A stretch of 64,000 nt of DNA from DAISKN01 sp963716925 (GTDB lineage Bacteria > Acidobacteriota > Vicinamibacteria > Marinacidobacterales > SMYC01): contig CAVQUX010000033.1 of NCBI GenBank assembly GCA_963716925.1, positions 124,001-188,000 on the forward strand, in the 5' to 3' direction. The notes under the pieces are model-generated. The model was given only the letters and a program-made list of their open reading frames with translations, ran no database searches and had not been told where the DNA came from. A program made the translations under genes and the position numbers. Positions within the stretch are counted from its first letter, which is position 1. Each line of letters opens with the position of its first letter. Shown here piece by piece: positions 1 through 7,825 of the stretch.

Positions 1-327
1 CCCTCTATCCGCCGAGCCAGAGACACGATATTCGTCATCGGCGTCCGCCTGGATCACGAGGGTGGCCCGCTCGTGAGGCCTGTCGAACGAGAACGCGATC
101 GCCGCGGACGCACTCAACTCCTGACCGTGAAAACTCTCGGCGCCGTCGATGAAAAAGGACAGCTGCTCTGCATCGGGAGACAGCGGACGATCTTCCGCGC
201 CCGTTTGTGTTATCTGAACCGACACTGGAAGAAACTCCCGGGTCCAAGACCATCCCGTTCCGAAGCCGACGATCACCAGGGGGACTACGATGACGGTACC
301 GAGCAATCTCCTGGATGATTCGATCAC
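1..327 (-). CDS. Membrane-anchored or secreted protein of unknown function, C-terminus off the window
   Basis: An open frame reads leftward from a GTG at 327 and is still open at base 1, so only about 109 N-terminal residues are visible. The start is chosen because AAGGGTGG lies eight bases upstream. The protein opens with a short basic stretch (VIESSRRLLG) and a hydrophobic segment at about residues 11-27 (TVIVVPLVIVGFGTGW), followed by a polar region with FIDGAESF and FSFDRPHERATLVIQAD. This is the pattern of a signal anchor followed by an extracytoplasmic domain. A TATAGT hexamer on the same strand at 346-351 could be its -10 element. I do not recognise the family. It diverges from the membrane glycosyltransferase-like gene at 834. 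Confidence 0.6.
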   Translation of the reverse strand, partial: MIESSRRLLGTVIVVPLVIVGFGTGWSWTREFLPVSVQITQTGAEDRPLSPDAEQLSFFIDGAESFHGQELSASAAIAFSFDRPHERATLVIQADADDEYRVSGSADRG

Positions 328-833
328 GTGAGATGCCACCCTTGGACTATATTTCCATCAGGAATAGCCGGGAGTCGAACCAACCGCTGTAAGAGAAACC
401 GAATCGAACGCCGCCGCTGCCAAGCAAATTTCTAGACGACCTTCGACGCGCTGTCAACGGGACGGCACCTGCGATCGAGATCGCCCCCATTCTACCGGAG
501 CCGCCCTTATAGAATGGCGGCGATGGCCCTGGGGCTCACGGACCCCGGCGGCCGCAACCTGCGGAGTGTTGGCTTCGTCTTGTGCGGGTTCCATATGTCG
601 AAAAGTGCGATCTTCGAGCACCGCCGGGCCTCGCGGGAGCTGGGATCGGGGGCCTGTTAGGGTGACGTCTTCCGTACCACCGGATTCCTGGCGACGAGGA
701 ATTCGGCTCGCGACGACCGGATGCACTCACGACAGGTCCAACGGCCGTAGTCCGCATTGCGAGGATGCGATACTCTTGGTCGCCGAAGTGCTCCCCTCGC
801 AACCCGACGCAAGGGAAGTCGACCGCAACGAAG
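328..833. other. Intergenic region without a supportable gene
   Basis: About 500 bases separate two divergent genes. Short frames here lack a ribosome-binding site or recognisable sequence. The only signal seen is a possible leftward -10 (TATAGT, 346-351) for the gene starting at 327. It may hold promoters for both genes; no terminator, RNA or repeat was seen. Confidence 0.5.
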
Positions 834-2786
834 ATGAGTGACATGATGCTGCTCCCCGTCAGGTTCGACAGGCAGCGGCGCCTGGACGTCATGATGCTGT
901 TCTTCGTCGTGCTCGCAGCTGTCAAGTTCGTCCTGAACATAGAGCTCGTGCAGGACATCCTCATGGGTGACGAGTCGCTGTCCCTGGAGGCGGGCGTGGA
1001 ACTCCCACGGCTTGGACTTCGGGATCCCTCGTGGTCCCCCCTCTACAGTGTTTGGTATTACTTCCTTTCGCTCTTCGAATCCGATCGGGTGCGGCTCTAC
1101 GATCTCAACTACGAGATTCTCGTCGTAGCGATAGCTGCATTGTTCTATCTGCTTCTTAGAGCTATGAAAACCAACGTCTACATTTCGGCCACCGCATCGA
1201 TCTGGCTGTTATTGTCCACCGTGACCTCTTCCTGGCCCTACAACGGCCTGTTCGCCCTCGTGATCGTTCTCCTGTGCCTGAACGCGATTGCCCGCATTTC
1301 CTCGGAAGAGAACGCGTATCTAGTCCTGGGTGTCAGCGTGACGGCGGTGATCTTCGTCCGGCCCGAGTTCCTGGTCTCGCTGATACTCGTATTGGGAGCA
1401 TTGGCTTGGTATCACTGGACCCGTCGCGATCGATTCGATTGGCGCTCGGCGACGAAAGCCGCGACGCTCGTGGGGACCGTCGTCGTTCTGTTTCATGTCT
1501 TTGGGAATCCGATGGGAGAAAGCGGAAAGGCGTGGGGGTCGTTCGGCCAGGCTTTCACGGTCAACTACGTCCAGCGTCATGGGGTCGCCCTGGTACCGTG
1601 GTTCGAGTGGCGGGAAGTCATTCGCGCAACCTTTGGCGATGCGAACTCGGCGTGGACGGCGGCCATCAACAACAGCGGGGCGTTCACCAGACACGTAATG
1701 GACAATGTGGTTACTTATACTCTCGCGACGATCCTCGGGCCGTTGATGGCACCCTTGGCGTGTGTTCCACCGAGAGTGCATGGGGCGTTGGCGTTGCTGC
1801 AGTTCGGCGTGCTGAGCGGCTTGGGGTTGTTCCTCGTCCGAGAGATCGCTCGGGACAAGGAGATCGTCACTCGCGTATTCGCGCGCCGGCTCGTAGTGGC
1901 CGCTCTCGTCGTGGTCTCACCAAACCTGGTTGCGGCATTGGTTGTATATCCCAGGTGGCACTACTTGAGTATCCAAACCAGCCTGCTCCTGGCGGTGGGT
2001 GCAGCGCTGCTTTCAAGAATCGCCGACAGGGCCGTCATGCGCCCACCCACCTTCAGAAACGTCTTGATCTTCGGAACGGCGCTGATAATCGTTACGCCGA
2101 ATATCTCTAGCGGCTGGCTCCCGATCAGAGGGGACGACGGATGGCCGAGTTTCTCCCCTCAGAAATGGAGTCGCGAACGGGAGCAGCAGATCGCGGCGAG
2201 GCGTTTCGCGTGGAGTTTTCCGACCAAAGTGGTTTTCATGAACTATTGGACGGGAGGACGGTTGTTGCCATTGCAAGCCGACGCCGTGTTGCCGACGGGC
2301 ATCCTCGAGAATCGAGCAATCATCGCTACGGTTCGATCGTTACGGATCGACGCACCGGTCAATCTCTTGGTATTCCTGCAACCCTACCGAGCTTACTTGG
2401 GGGACAACTATCACGACGTCGAGCACCGACAAAAGGCCAGTACGCCGTTCTTGGACTTCCTCCAGCAGGTGGAGATCAACATGATCTTGGTGAGCGACAA
2501 ATTGAGAAACTCTCCGAGCTTCGCCGACGACCCGGAATTCAGAGACTTTTTGAGAGACCCAGTCGCCCACGGGTTTCGACGAATCGAGATTCCCACGGTG
2601 GACGGTTGGCTCCTGGTCAAACAGGACCTTGAGGTAGCCCCGCCGTCCCCTCCGTCATCATTGGGCTTGATGTGGCGTTGGTGTCCACGCTCTCGCGGCC
2701 AGGATCGAGACCCGTCCCGCCCATGCTCGATAGGTTGGCCCATGGAAGCCGGAAATCGCTCCTGTGGCATAGGTGACCGGGCGTAG
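834..2786 (+). CDS. Polytopic membrane protein, GT-C glycosyltransferase-like
   Basis: About 650 residues from the ATG at 834; a second ATG at 843 is equally possible and no strong Shine-Dalgarno decides. The protein begins with a hydrophobic helix (residues about 18-39) and then an acidic first loop (MGDESLS). Many further membrane segments run to about residue 420 (FYLLLRAM, ASIWLLLSTV, LFALVIVLLCLNAI, LVSLILVLGAL). A soluble C-terminal part of about 200 residues follows. Helix plus acidic-loop plus many helices is the architecture of GT-C transferases, which use lipid-phosphate-linked sugars on the outer face of the inner membrane. The exact family (GT39/GT83-like) was not confirmed. It lies upstream of the DUF4832 and SGNH genes, all rightward, suggesting a shared glycan role. 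The extreme C-terminus (after about residue 600) is low in recognisable structure. Confidence 0.65.
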   Translation: MSDMMLLPVRFDRQRRLDVMMLFFVVLAAVKFVLNIELVQDILMGDESLSLEAGVELPRLGLRDPSWSPLYSVWYYFLSLFESDRVRLYDLNYEILVVAIAALFYLLLRAMKTNVYISATASIWLLLSTVTSSWPYNGLFALVIVLLCLNAIARISSEENAYLVLGVSVTAVIFVRPEFLVSLILVLGALAWYHWTRRDRFDWRSATKAATLVGTVVVLFHVFGNPMGESGKAWGSFGQAFTVNYVQRHGVALVPWFEWREVIRATFGDANSAWTAAINNSGAFTRHVMDNVVTYTLATILGPLMAPLACVPPRVHGALALLQFGVLSGLGLFLVREIARDKEIVTRVFARRLVVAALVVVSPNLVAALVVYPRWHYLSIQTSLLLAVGAALLSRIADRAVMRPPTFRNVLIFGTALIIVTPNISSGWLPIRGDDGWPSFSPQKWSREREQQIAARRFAWSFPTKVVFMNYWTGGRLLPLQADAVLPTGILENRAIIATVRSLRIDAPVNLLVFLQPYRAYLGDNYHDVEHRQKASTPFLDFLQQVEINMILVSDKLRNSPSFADDPEFRDFLRDPVAHGFRRIEIPTVDGWLLVKQDLEVAPPSPPSSLGLMWRWCPRSRGQDRDPSRPCSIGWPMEAGNRSCGIGDRA

Positions 2787-2969
2787 CTCGCCCTCACCGG
2801 GTGCGGGAATCGGTCCTGATTGTGGAAGTAAACGGTCTGACCGACTGGCGGGAAGAGCGGGGATGGTGCGCCGGGAGTTCCGCGAGGTCAGCTGACGGCG
2901 GATGACATGGATCGCACGAGCAAAAGTATCATCAATTTCGAGCCTCCAATCCCGAATTAGGAGAAAAAC

Positions 2970-4322
2970 ATGGCATCTGGTGAGACGCGCGTGCGCCCGA
3001 AGGAGAGGACATCGTTTCTGTTGAATCCTCACAAGGGCTTTTGCACCTTTCAACGCTTCAACGGCGATCCCCTGGATCCCGGCGCACGCTGGTCGGAAGC
3101 GGGTCCCACTGAATTCCCGGAACGGGTTTGTGACGTGGCCGAGGGCTACCTGCCGACGACCGTCGCTTACTGCCGCTGGTTCTGGAAGACGGTAGAACCA
3201 GAAGAGGGGCGTCTCGATTTCACCGTCGTCCAGAAAGCGCTCGAAACCGCTCGGCAGAGAGGACAGACCCTGCACGTGCGGTTGATGCCCACCGGGGCAC
3301 AGACGCAAACACATGCCCCGGCGTGGTTTCTCGAAAAGTATCCGACACAAATCTCCCGGCGTTTCGCCGAGCCATATCACGTTCCCGTGTACGATAGTCC
3401 TCAGTTCATTGAGCTCTGGAGGCGCGTCGTCAGCGAGTTCGGCGCGCGCTTCGACGGGGATTCGACTTTGGACTGCGTGGACATGGCGTTCGTCGGTGCC
3501 TGGGGTGAAGGTGACGGTGAGTGTTCGAACGAAGCGGCCGATAGAATGTCCAGTATCTACGCCGCGGCGCACCCGATTACGCCCAGGGTCGCGATGATTG
3601 GGACGTACAAGATGACCGCCGGGATCCGCACCGGAGCCGGCTGGCGTTGCGACAGCTGTGACGATCTGGGATTGTGGGCCGACCGGAAACAACCTTGGAG
3701 CCAGTGGTGGAATCATCTGTTCGACGCCTATCCACAGGCGGTGGTGGAATGTGGGGCGCAGACCGCCTGGCAGACCGCACCGGTGGTGTTCGAAACCGGT
3801 GACGTGCTTCTAAGGGACTACGAGCTCGGTTTCGACATCGATTTCGTGATACGCCAGAACCTCAAATATCATGGCTCCGTCTTTTCGCCCAAATCGACGA
3901 GACTGCCCGAGCCCTGGTTCGAGAAACTGGAGAGGTTCGCGAACGACTTAGGATATCGATTCGTTCTGAGGCAGATCACATTCACGTCCTGTGTAGATTG
4001 GGAAGACCGTCGCTTCCAATGTCGGTGCTGGATCGAAAACGTTGGTGTGGCTCCCATTTACTACTCGTACTCCTTTGCCCTGAAGTTCACGCAAGGAAAC
4101 AGGCGTTTCATCTATACTTCTCCGGCCGATGTGACCAAGTGGCTGCCCGGCGACGTATTCCTGCGCGAAGACGTCGAGTTGTCGCGTGACTTTGTTCCGG
4201 GAACGATCGCGGTTCAGGCGGGACTCGTCGATCGCCGGACTCAAGAGCCGAGAGTCGCCTTTGCTTCCGAAGGGATTGACAAAGAAGGATGGTTAGAGCT
4301 GGACGCGTTCGAGCTACGCTAG
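2970..4322 (+). CDS. DUF4832-type protein with a TIM-barrel glycosidase-like domain
   Basis: 450 residues; the ATG at 2970 follows AGGAG at six bases, a strong start. The N-terminal ~330 residues look like the (beta/alpha)8 barrel of GH42-like enzymes: LNPHKGFCTFQRF near the start, YCRWFWKTVEPEEGRLDF (the typical 'arrive and act' strand), RLMPTGAQ, and FVGAWGEGDGE, where the W-G-E would place a candidate catalytic acid. The C-terminal ~110 residues (CWIENVGVAPIYYSYSFALKF) match the beta-sandwich of DUF4832. No signal peptide is visible, so it may be cytoplasmic unless the start is wrong. Proteins of this type occur in bacterial polysaccharide loci, but a substrate is not known to me. It is followed by the SGNH hydrolase, whose start is about 75 bases away. 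Confidence 0.75.
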   Translation: MASGETRVRPKERTSFLLNPHKGFCTFQRFNGDPLDPGARWSEAGPTEFPERVCDVAEGYLPTTVAYCRWFWKTVEPEEGRLDFTVVQKALETARQRGQTLHVRLMPTGAQTQTHAPAWFLEKYPTQISRRFAEPYHVPVYDSPQFIELWRRVVSEFGARFDGDSTLDCVDMAFVGAWGEGDGECSNEAADRMSSIYAAAHPITPRVAMIGTYKMTAGIRTGAGWRCDSCDDLGLWADRKQPWSQWWNHLFDAYPQAVVECGAQTAWQTAPVVFETGDVLLRDYELGFDIDFVIRQNLKYHGSVFSPKSTRLPEPWFEKLERFANDLGYRFVLRQITFTSCVDWEDRRFQCRCWIENVGVAPIYYSYSFALKFTQGNRRFIYTSPADVTKWLPGDVFLREDVELSRDFVPGTIAVQAGLVDRRTQEPRVAFASEGIDKEGWLELDAFELR

Positions 4323-4397
4323 ACCCTTTGAAATCGCGTGGGGGGTGTGGGCGAGGTGACCTTCCGTCGATGGGCACCTGCCTGGACCAGGGTTAAG

Positions 4398-5774
4398 ATG
4401 CCACTAAAGAAGTCGGCGCCGGGATGGATCGCTGCGATGGTGTCGTCCTTCATTCTTCTTGCGTTCGTCGGGATTGGCATCGCGACCAGCAGATTCACGC
4501 TGGGTGTCTTGCTGAGCGCCGTGATGGCACTTCTCTTCCTGGCGATCTGCGGTTCCTTGGCATTCCTCTTGCTGGAGGCGTCGACAAGGTTACTACGGTC
4601 TTCGCGTGACACCAGAAACCGTCTCCGACTGCTGCTGGGGACGATACTCGTCTTGCTGGTCAGCGTCGAGCTTGTACTGAGAATCGGCGTTCGGAGATAC
4701 GCGACATACCCCGAGCAGAACGGGTTCTCGTACGGCACGCTATACGAGCTCCACCATACCTCCTGGTACTTCACCTTCGCGACGCTTTCCAAGCGACTGG
4801 GCGGCCAGAAGCGATACTTGGACTACTCCAAGATCGAGTTCACCTACCAACGACGGGTCAACTCCATGGGACTTTGCGAGCGTGAGATCCCTCTGGACAA
4901 ACGGCCAGGCGAGTACCGAGTGGTTGCCCTTGGGGATAGTTTCACCGAGGGAGTAGGGACGTCCTCCGACACGACCTGGGTCAAAGTCCTCGAGCGGCAC
5001 CTCGCCGCGGCCATGCCCGACAGGCTGGTAACGACGATCAACGCCGGCATAAGCGGAAGCGACCCCGTCTACCAGTACGTGTTACTGCGGGACAAGCTGA
5101 TTCCCTTCAAGCCAGACCTGGTCATCGTCGCCGTCAATCCCACCGACGTGAACGACGTCATCATCAGAGGCGGTATGGAACGATTTCGTCCCGACGGCTC
5201 GACGCAATACGCGCGAACAGCACCCCCGTGGGAACGGGCCTATGCCGCGAGCTATATCGTCCGACTCATCGTTCACGACGTGCTCAGATACAACTGGCTG
5301 CTCATCAAAGAATCTCGGATGGAGGCACCCACGAGAGTCGCGCTGGATGAGCTGGTCTCCGCGCTCGCTGCTTTCCAGAAGCTCTCCGTCGAGCACGACT
5401 TCGATCTGCTGGTGGTGCTGCATCCGGCCAGTTATCACGAAGTGTTCTATAACCAATATTCAAACGATTTAGGTCGGCTCGTCTCCCTGATGAAGGACAA
5501 GAACAGCATTCACGTCCTCGATCTATTGGACTACTACCAGCGGACGGGCGTCATGACCAAAGAGAATGTCCTAAGCTTTTTCTGGTCCGTGGACGGGCAT
5601 CACAACAGCGTCGGTTACCGGGCCATGGGCGATGCGATAGCAAAGACCGTGTTGGGTTCTATGTCCGCGCCGCGATCGCGACGAGACGAGTCCAGCGCGC
5701 CTACCGTACACCATCGGTCGTTGGAGGAGCAAACCCCCTCCAGGTCTCGGTTTCTGTCCGCTGGAGAGAACTGA
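4398..5774 (+). CDS. Membrane-anchored SGNH/GDSL hydrolase (copy 1)
   Basis: About 458 residues from the ATG at 4398 (an in-frame GTG at 4338 would add 20 residues of poor quality). Two or three membrane segments occupy the N-terminal ~100 residues (WIAAMVSSFILLAFVGIGIA, LLSAVMALLFLAICGSLAFL, LLGTILVLLVSVELVL). A C-terminal SGNH domain follows: block I GDSFTEG with the nucleophile Ser, a Gly block (NAGISGSD), an Asn block (VIVAVNPTDVNDV), and the D-x-x-H dyad in VDGHHNSVGY. SGNH proteins of this kind hydrolyse or transfer acyl groups on sugars. The arrangement suggests action at the inner-membrane outer face on a glycan intermediate. A paralogue is encoded at 15692-16759 on the other strand; both share the stretch V-N-x-x-D-V-x-D-V-I-x-R-G-G-x-E-R-F. 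The last ~40 residues are a polar tail absent from the paralogue. Confidence 0.85.
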   Translation: MPLKKSAPGWIAAMVSSFILLAFVGIGIATSRFTLGVLLSAVMALLFLAICGSLAFLLLEASTRLLRSSRDTRNRLRLLLGTILVLLVSVELVLRIGVRRYATYPEQNGFSYGTLYELHHTSWYFTFATLSKRLGGQKRYLDYSKIEFTYQRRVNSMGLCEREIPLDKRPGEYRVVALGDSFTEGVGTSSDTTWVKVLERHLAAAMPDRLVTTINAGISGSDPVYQYVLLRDKLIPFKPDLVIVAVNPTDVNDVIIRGGMERFRPDGSTQYARTAPPWERAYAASYIVRLIVHDVLRYNWLLIKESRMEAPTRVALDELVSALAAFQKLSVEHDFDLLVVLHPASYHEVFYNQYSNDLGRLVSLMKDKNSIHVLDLLDYYQRTGVMTKENVLSFFWSVDGHHNSVGYRAMGDAIAKTVLGSMSAPRSRRDESSAPTVHHRSLEEQTPSRSRFLSAGEN

Positions 5775-6045
5775 CCCCGACGAGCGGACCCTGAAAAGGT
5801 CTAAGACTAACGAACCGACAGTCTGGTCGCGGCTTCGAGAGCCCGTCCGGCGGAGACTTCCGCGCGGGAATCCACCATGCTACACTTCCGCGGCCGGGCT
5901 CGCGGGAATCTAAGCGCTCGTCGCGGCTCGGGAATCGGCGGTCAGGGGCACCGCCGAAAGAGAACTCGACCGTAAGAATGCGAGCCGCGGCGCAGCCCGC
6001 TGCCGGAGCTCACCTGACGAGGCGTAGCTCGGAAAGCTCTTTCGC

Positions 6046-7704
6046 ATGCAGGACTTGTTCAAGGCATTCGACAAAACGCGCGACCTGAAGGACAAGCCCT
6101 TCAAGTCCCTGTGCTATGCGCCGGACCTGCAATTGAGCTTCTCGCCCAACGGGGATGCCGCCGCCTGCTGCATCAGTCGATCCTACGTGCTGGGTAATGT
6201 CCGGACCGAGCGCCTCGACGAGATCTGGCACGGAAAGCGCCTCCGCCAGTTTCGAGCGATGCTCCACGAATATGTCTTCGCCCCGGGCTGCGAGAGGTGC
6301 AAATGGTCTCTCGAAGGCGGGAACTATCTGGACCACCCGATTCGGCAGTACGACACCATCGGTCAATTCAGACGCGTCGGGATCGCCGTCGACGAGGGCG
6401 AGCGGTGGCCGGCGAAGCTCGAGTTCGCGCTTAGCAACACCTGCAACCTCGGCTGCGTCATGTGCAACGGGGAGTATTCATCGGTGCTGCGTGCCCAGGA
6501 GGGCCTGCCGCCTCTGCCGCCTGTCTACGGGGATGAGTTCTTCGAGGATCTCCGCCGTTATTTGCCGCACACCCAGACGCTTGCTTTTCTCGGGGGCGAG
6601 CCCTTCCTGCAGAAAGAGTGTTACCGAATCTGGGACATGCTCATCGCGATGGACCTCGCCATCCCCACCCACGTGACGACGAACGGATCCATTTACAACG
6701 ATCGGGTCGAGAGGTTGCTCGAGACCATTCCGTTCAACTTGAGCATTTCCGTGGACGGCGTGACCAAGGAGACGGTGGAGAGCATCCGGGTGAACGTCAA
6801 GTACGAGACCTTGATGCAGAACCTGCGAAGATTCAACGAGTACGTGCGCGGAACTTCAGACCGTCATGCGAAGAAGCGCCTCCGGTTTCTGGAGCTCAAC
6901 TTCTGCGTGATGCGGGCGAATTGGGAGGAGCTCGCCGACTTCTTCTTGTTCGCCGAGGATATTGGAGCGATGGTCTGGACCATCCTCGTCACTTACCCAA
7001 AGGAATGCAGCCTGTTCTCGTTGCCGCCGGATGAGCTCCGACGCATCGTGGCGCAGCTGGACCGCCAAACATCGAGTCTCGCCGCAAGGCTCACGAACAA
7101 CAGGAACGCTTGGTACGGGCTGATCTCCCAGTTGACGAAGCAGGTCGATGAGAAGACGCCACCGGTCGATCTGATGGTCCAAGCGGCCGCTCGCAATCGC
7201 GCCTCGTCGCCCCCCGACCGTCTCGCGGGCAGTATGGAGCAGGCATGGCGCTTCATGAGCGAGGGCAGAGAAGAAGAGGCTCTTGAAGCCGCACGGAGAA
7301 CTCCTCGGACGGATCCCCTGTTTCTCAAGGCATTGTCTCTGATCGGAGAGATCCGAACGAACCGGGGAGACTTCGAAGGAGCCGAACAGGCCCTGAACGA
7401 GGCGATCCAAGCCGCGCCCAACCATCCCGAGGCCTACCTGCGCCAAGCGTGGCTACGTTTTCACCAGGGTAGGTTCGCCGACGGTCTCGCCAAGCTCGAG
7501 GTCGCCGGGCGTTGCGCGAGCAAACTGCCGAAGGTCGAGGATTTCATCACGACGGAGCTGCTGCGAGCCCGCGCGACGCTGCTGTACCACCAGGGTGACA
7601 CCGAGCGAGCCATCGAGGCGCTGGACCGGTTTCTCGCGCTGAAGCCCGACGATGACTACGCGAGGAATATGCGCGCCGGAGCACAGGACAGGCTCAGCCG
7701 CTGA
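6046..7704 (+). CDS. Radical SAM protein with N-terminal SPASM/twitch-like part and C-terminal TPR repeats
   Basis: 552 residues. The radical SAM cluster motif C-x3-C-x2-C is at residues 133-140 (CNLGCVMC), followed by FLGGEPF (the GGE that contacts SAM) and TTNGS. Unusually, a cysteine-rich segment precedes it: CC at 41-42 and CERC at 82-85, with the GNVRTERLDEIWHG phrase typical of SPASM/twitch domains, which normally lie after the core. Residues about 400-545 form three or more TPR-like helical pairs (EGAEQALNEAIQAAPNHPEAYLRQAWL, RAIEALDRFLALKPDDDYARN). The enzyme probably makes a 5'-deoxyadenosyl radical and modifies a peptide or sugar-linked substrate, with the TPRs as a protein-docking arm. 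No precursor peptide gene was recognised nearby. The start has only a weak GGAAAG nine bases upstream; 271 bases before it contain nothing else I can identify. Confidence 0.85.
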   Translation: MQDLFKAFDKTRDLKDKPFKSLCYAPDLQLSFSPNGDAAACCISRSYVLGNVRTERLDEIWHGKRLRQFRAMLHEYVFAPGCERCKWSLEGGNYLDHPIRQYDTIGQFRRVGIAVDEGERWPAKLEFALSNTCNLGCVMCNGEYSSVLRAQEGLPPLPPVYGDEFFEDLRRYLPHTQTLAFLGGEPFLQKECYRIWDMLIAMDLAIPTHVTTNGSIYNDRVERLLETIPFNLSISVDGVTKETVESIRVNVKYETLMQNLRRFNEYVRGTSDRHAKKRLRFLELNFCVMRANWEELADFFLFAEDIGAMVWTILVTYPKECSLFSLPPDELRRIVAQLDRQTSSLAARLTNNRNAWYGLISQLTKQVDEKTPPVDLMVQAAARNRASSPPDRLAGSMEQAWRFMSEGREEEALEAARRTPRTDPLFLKALSLIGEIRTNRGDFEGAEQALNEAIQAAPNHPEAYLRQAWLRFHQGRFADGLAKLEVAGRCASKLPKVEDFITTELLRARATLLYHQGDTERAIEALDRFLALKPDDDYARNMRAGAQDRLSR

Positions 7705-7825
7705 GTATCTGCAGTTGGGCGACCGCGACCGAGGGTCCCGATGCTAGATCCCAAGATCTTGGCGGAGTACCACGAATACAGAAACACCACGCTACCCGCC
7801 CCGTGAACAGCGAGCCCCGTCGAGA

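Noticed and set aside
355..395. T-arm-like GGTTCGACTCCCGGC on the minus strand, possible tRNA
   Set aside because: The five bases before and after the loop do not pair and no other tRNA arms are present.
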